Origin: Agromyces laixinhei
Lineage (GTDB): Bacteria; Actinomycetota; Actinomycetes; Actinomycetales; Microbacteriaceae
NCBI RefSeq assembly: GCF_006337065.1
Contig: NZ_CP040872.1
Location: 124,001 to 188,000 of the forward strand
Direction: 5' to 3'
Length of the DNA: 64,000 nucleotides
The notes beneath the pieces were generated by a model that had not been told where the DNA came from, did not search any database, and saw only the letters and a list, made by a program, of their open reading frames with translations. The translations under genes and the position numbers were made by a program. Shown one piece after another: positions 61,565-64,000 of the stretch. How positions within the stretch are numbered: the stretch's first letter is position 1; every line of letters starts with the position of its first letter.

Positions 61565-62471
61565 ATGAGCGCGACCGACGCACCACCACGCCCGGGCACC
61601 GTCGCCGAGCGCAGCATCGACGCCGTGCTGGAGAGCTTGCACTGGAGCGTGCTCGAGTTCGGCCACCGCGAACTCGCGGCGGGCACCATGCGCCTCGATG
61701 TCGAGCGCGGCATCCGCTTCCACTATGTCGCGAATGGCGAAGTGGAACTGCGACGCGACGGCGACGAGATGCTCGGCATGCAGGGCGGCGATTTCGTGAT
61801 GGTGCCGAGCGGCGACCGGGTCGAGCTTCACGCCGCCCGCGACACGCTCCTGCTCAGCGGCTCGCTCGCGCTCCACGGCTCCGACGCGATCGCTCCGCGC
61901 GTCATGCCGTCGGTGTTGTTCACCTGCGGCTTCCGGGTCGACGAGCCGATCTTCGCGGCGTTGCTCGAGACGATGCACCGCGAGGCGTCGAGCGGTCGGG
62001 CGGGGCGGGTCTCAGTCATCGAGAGGCTCGCCGATGTCGTGGCATCCGCCGCCGTGCGCATCTGGCTGGAACGCGGCTGCGGCAACGCGCTGGAGTGGCT
62101 CGCCGGCTCGCGCGACCCGCACCTCGGCCGGGCTCTCGATGCGATCCACGAGCGCCCCGGCTCCCCGTGGACCGTTGAGTCGCTCGCCCGACTGGCCAGC
62201 TCCTCACGGTCGCAGTTCGCCGAGCAGTTCAAAGACGCCGTCGGCGACACCCCCGCCCGCTACGTCACTCGCGTGCGCATGGAGCGGGCGGAGCGGATGC
62301 TGCGGGCGGGCATCCCCGGTCGCCGGCATCGCCTACCAGCTCGGCTACGAGAGCGAAGCGGGCTTCAGCCGCGCGTTCCGCCGCCATTCCGGGTTCGCGC
62401 CGAGCCTGTGGCGCCGCAGTGATGAGCTCGGCTCGGCCGCCCCACCCGCTACCGTCTCCGTGCAGAGGTGA
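61565..62471 (+). pseudogene. AraC-family regulator with N-terminal cupin, C-terminal frameshift
   Basis: Cupin-type sensor domain (AGTMRLDVERGIRFHYVANG, GGDFVMVPSGDRVELHA) followed by the two-helix-turn-helix domain: WTVESLARLASSSRSQFAEQFKDAVG, RYVTRVRMERAERMLRAGI. At the CCCC run 62314-62317 the frame slips; the true continuation is one frame over (VAGIAYQLGYESEAGFSRAF then RRHSGFAPSLWRRSDE), restored by removing one C. As given, the first frame ends at 62422 with an Arg/Pro-rich tail and lacks the second recognition helix. Assembly error is likely. It would control the convergent MFS gene whose end it overlaps (62449-62471). Confidence 0.82.
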
Positions 62472-63660
62472 GCACGCCGGCGCCGAGCACCGCCGCGATG
62501 CCGCCGGCGATGAGAGCCGTCTGCACGCCGACCGAGTCGACGAGGAGCCCGCCGACTGCGGCGCCGATCGTGATCGAGATCTGGAACGCGGCGACCACGA
62601 GGCCGCCGACGCTTTCGAGCCGGTCAGACGCGACGCGTGCGCTCCAGGTCTGCACCATGGTGGGCACCGCACCGAAGCCGGCGCCCCAGACGAACACCGT
62701 CACGAAGGTGAGCGCGAGGTTCGAGCCGGCGAGTGCGAGCAGCACCGTTCCCGCGCCGATCGCGACCGGCGCGGCGATCACCAGCACGGGCAGCCGCCGG
62801 TCGGCGAGCAGACCCGCGACGAGGTTGCCGACGAAGCTCGCGATGCCGTAGGCCATGAGGAGCATGGCGAGGAGTGCGGGGGTGAGTCCGTCGATCGTCT
62901 CGAATACCGGCCGCAGGTAGGTGAACCCCATGAAGTGGCCACCGGCGATCAGGACGATCGCGAGGATGCCGATGGCGACGATCGGCGAGCGCGCGGTCTG
63001 CACCAGCGTGCGGAAGCCGGGGGCTCCGCTCGGAGGGATCGACGGCAGCGTTGCGAGTTGCGCGACGAGTGTCAGCACACCGGCCGCAGCCGCGCCGAAG
63101 AACACGGCCCGCCACCCGAACAGCTCACCGAAATACGCGCCGGCCGGCACCGCGGCGATCGTCGCGAGCGAGACGCCCATGTTCACGACGGTCATCGCGC
63201 GGCCGAGACGGTCGGCCGGCACGAGCTGCGCCGTGACGGCCAGCGACATCGCCCAGAACCCCGAGAGTGCGATTCCGAGGAGCAGGCGCGACGCGAGCAT
63301 GAGGCCGAACGCCGGCGAGATCGCGACGAGCACGTTCGAGACGATGGCGAGTATCGTCAGGCCCGCCATGACCCACCGGCGATCCACCCGGGGCAGCGCC
63401 GAGACGACGAGCGGTCCGCCGATGATGCCGATGACGCTCGTCGCGGTCACGAGCTGGCCGGCCGCGCCCTCGGTGATTCCGAGTCCGGCCGCGATCGGCG
63501 AGAGCAGGCTCGCCGGCAGGAACTCGCTCGCGACGAGAGTGAAGATCCCGAGGCCGAGCGAGACGACCGCGAGCCACGCGGCCGGTCGACCGACCTGCGT
63601 CGCCGGTTCAGTCGCGGCATCCGGTGACTGCGACGGCGTCGTCAGTGTGTTCGTGGGCAT
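62449..63660 (-). CDS. MFS transporter (DHA1-type exporter)
   Basis: A 403-residue permease from the ATG at 63660 (AAGGAG upstream). Twelve helices: AAWLAVVSLGLGIFTLVASEF, ITEGAAGQLVTATSVIGIIG, motif A region SALPRVDRRWVMAG, LLLGIALSGFWAMSLAVTAQLV and, in the second half, LMAYGIASFVGNLVAGLLADRRL. This pattern fits the AraJ/CmlA-like DHA1 group of drug or sugar efflux pumps. Convergent with and probably controlled by the AraC-family gene. Confidence 0.9.
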   Translation of the reverse strand: MPTNTLTTPSQSPDAATEPATQVGRPAAWLAVVSLGLGIFTLVASEFLPASLLSPIAAGLGITEGAAGQLVTATSVIGIIGGPLVVSALPRVDRRWVMAGLTILAIVSNVLVAISPAFGLMLASRLLLGIALSGFWAMSLAVTAQLVPADRLGRAMTVVNMGVSLATIAAVPAGAYFGELFGWRAVFFGAAAAGVLTLVAQLATLPSIPPSGAPGFRTLVQTARSPIVAIGILAIVLIAGGHFMGFTYLRPVFETIDGLTPALLAMLLMAYGIASFVGNLVAGLLADRRLPVLVIAAPVAIGAGTVLLALAGSNLALTFVTVFVWGAGFGAVPTMVQTWSARVASDRLESVGGLVVAAFQISITIGAAVGGLLVDSVGVQTALIAGGIAAVLGAGVLTSARRR

Positions 63661-63767
63661 GGCACTCCTTCGAGGTCGACCACCAGCCTCCCGCGGCGCG
63701 GCGCAGCGCACCCGACCGATCGTCGCCTCGACCCGACCGTTGCTCCGGAATACGACCGGCGCGCCCG

Positions 63768-64000
63768 TCAGGCGCGAGAACGCCGTGCGGTCGACCCGCC
63801 GCGGGCGGGCTGCGGCGCGGGGTGCCGCCGGAACCGGCTCCGGATGCCCCATCCGGTGACCCGCAACATCGCCTCGATCACGATCGCGGGACTCATCTTC
63901 GAGCGCCCCTTGACCCGCTCGACGAAAGTCACCGGCACCTCCACGACGACGAGACCTGCCTCGCGCGCGTGCCACAGCATGTCGACCTGGAATCCGTAGC
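63768..64000 (-). CDS. GT2 polyprenol-phosphate mannosyltransferase, C-terminal part (runs off right edge)
   Basis: The frame is open from the right edge to the stop at 63768. It reads YGFQVDMLWHAREAGLVVVE, VPVTFVERVKGRSKM, IVIEAMLRVTGWGIR: the C-terminal end of dolichyl/polyprenyl-phosphate mannose synthases (Ppm1/Dpm1 type), where FxxRxxGxSKM is the substrate-binding loop. It makes polyprenyl-phosphate mannose for lipoglycans and protein mannosylation. Catalytic DxD part lies beyond the edge. The 107 bp between it and the MFS gene contain no obvious feature. Confidence 0.85.
   Translation of the reverse strand, partial: YGFQVDMLWHAREAGLVVVEVPVTFVERVKGRSKMSPAIVIEAMLRVTGWGIRSRFRRHPAPQPARGGSTARRSRA

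Noticed and set aside
62419-63627. 402-codon plus-strand frame over the MFS gene
   Set aside because: Antisense, Arg/Glu/His-rich, no domains; the minus-strand frame has twelve helices and MFS motifs.

Overview
The window is high-GC DNA with dense, mostly ATGA- or GTGA-overlapping operons, actinobacterial gene content (UbiA/ebo genes, CebR-type operator, LldR, two-gene sugar permeases without their own ATPase) and very frequent ggcatccg-type codon pairs. I read it as a chromosome segment of a member of Microbacteriaceae (Agromyces/Microbacterium-like). This is inference from style, not a database match. No rRNA, tRNA, CRISPR array or phage module was seen.

Layout. 1-459: N-terminal part of a membrane-anchored M15 D-Ala-D-Ala carboxypeptidase running off the left edge. 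514-6495: a beta-glucoside/cellobiose operon (lipoprotein binding protein, two permeases, GH1 beta-glucosidase, LacI/CebR-like repressor) behind a consensus promoter flanked by two GAGAGCGCTCTC operators. 6506-7189: two copies of a 71-bp GTCGGAGG repeat around a small unknown gene. 7414-16371: a nine-gene, translationally coupled ebo-type cluster: polyprenyl synthase, myo-inositol-1-phosphate-synthase-like cyclase, UbiA prenyltransferase, TIM-barrel epimerase, EboA, EboB (TatD-like), EboE, a phosphodiesterase/alkaline-phosphatase-fold enzyme and an IPP isomerase. It encodes isoprenoid supply, a sugar-phosphate cyclase and a prenyltransferase, so the likely product is a prenylated carbocycle or cyclitol. 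16504-19860: orphan DNA methyltransferase, small membrane protein, lipoate ligase, frameshifted histidine phosphatase. 19861-25996: accessory region with parDE, an XRE regulator divergent to a methyltransferase, a second methyltransferase divergent to a MazG-like protein, TetR/SnoaL pair and a lipase-like hydrolase. 26116-30267: a very large secreted GH31 multidomain enzyme.

30370-46719 is, in my reading, a complete D-arabinan (mycobacterial-type arabinogalactan/lipoarabinomannan) utilisation locus. A lipoprotein GH183 (DUF4185) endo-D-arabinanase acts outside; a binding protein plus two permeases import fragments; cytosolic GH172 (exo-alpha) and GH116 (exo-beta) enzymes release D-arabinose; a fucose-isomerase-like enzyme and an FGGY kinase would make D-ribulose 5-phosphate. 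A LacI regulator sits in the middle, and four TGAAATCGATTTCA-type operators lie before the four transcription units. A heterodimeric ABC exporter follows the importer closely.

46743-64000: MarR-MFS pair, glutamate dehydrogenase, a TetR/PPOX pair with twin operators, a 2-hydroxyacid dehydrogenase, VapBC, DUF1707 protein, NYN/OST-HTH protein, LldR-LldD lactate module with twin operators, a CAP-domain protein, a three-gene unknown operon, an FAD monooxygenase with TetR behind a 25-bp palindrome, a frameshifted AraC regulator, an MFS exporter and the C-terminus of a GT2 mannosyltransferase.

Six single-base reading-frame breaks, in UbiA (two), the histidine phosphatase, the isomerase (two) and AraC, lie in short C/G runs or GC-rich alternating tracts and leave otherwise well-conserved protein on both sides. 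Assembly indel errors are the simplest explanation.
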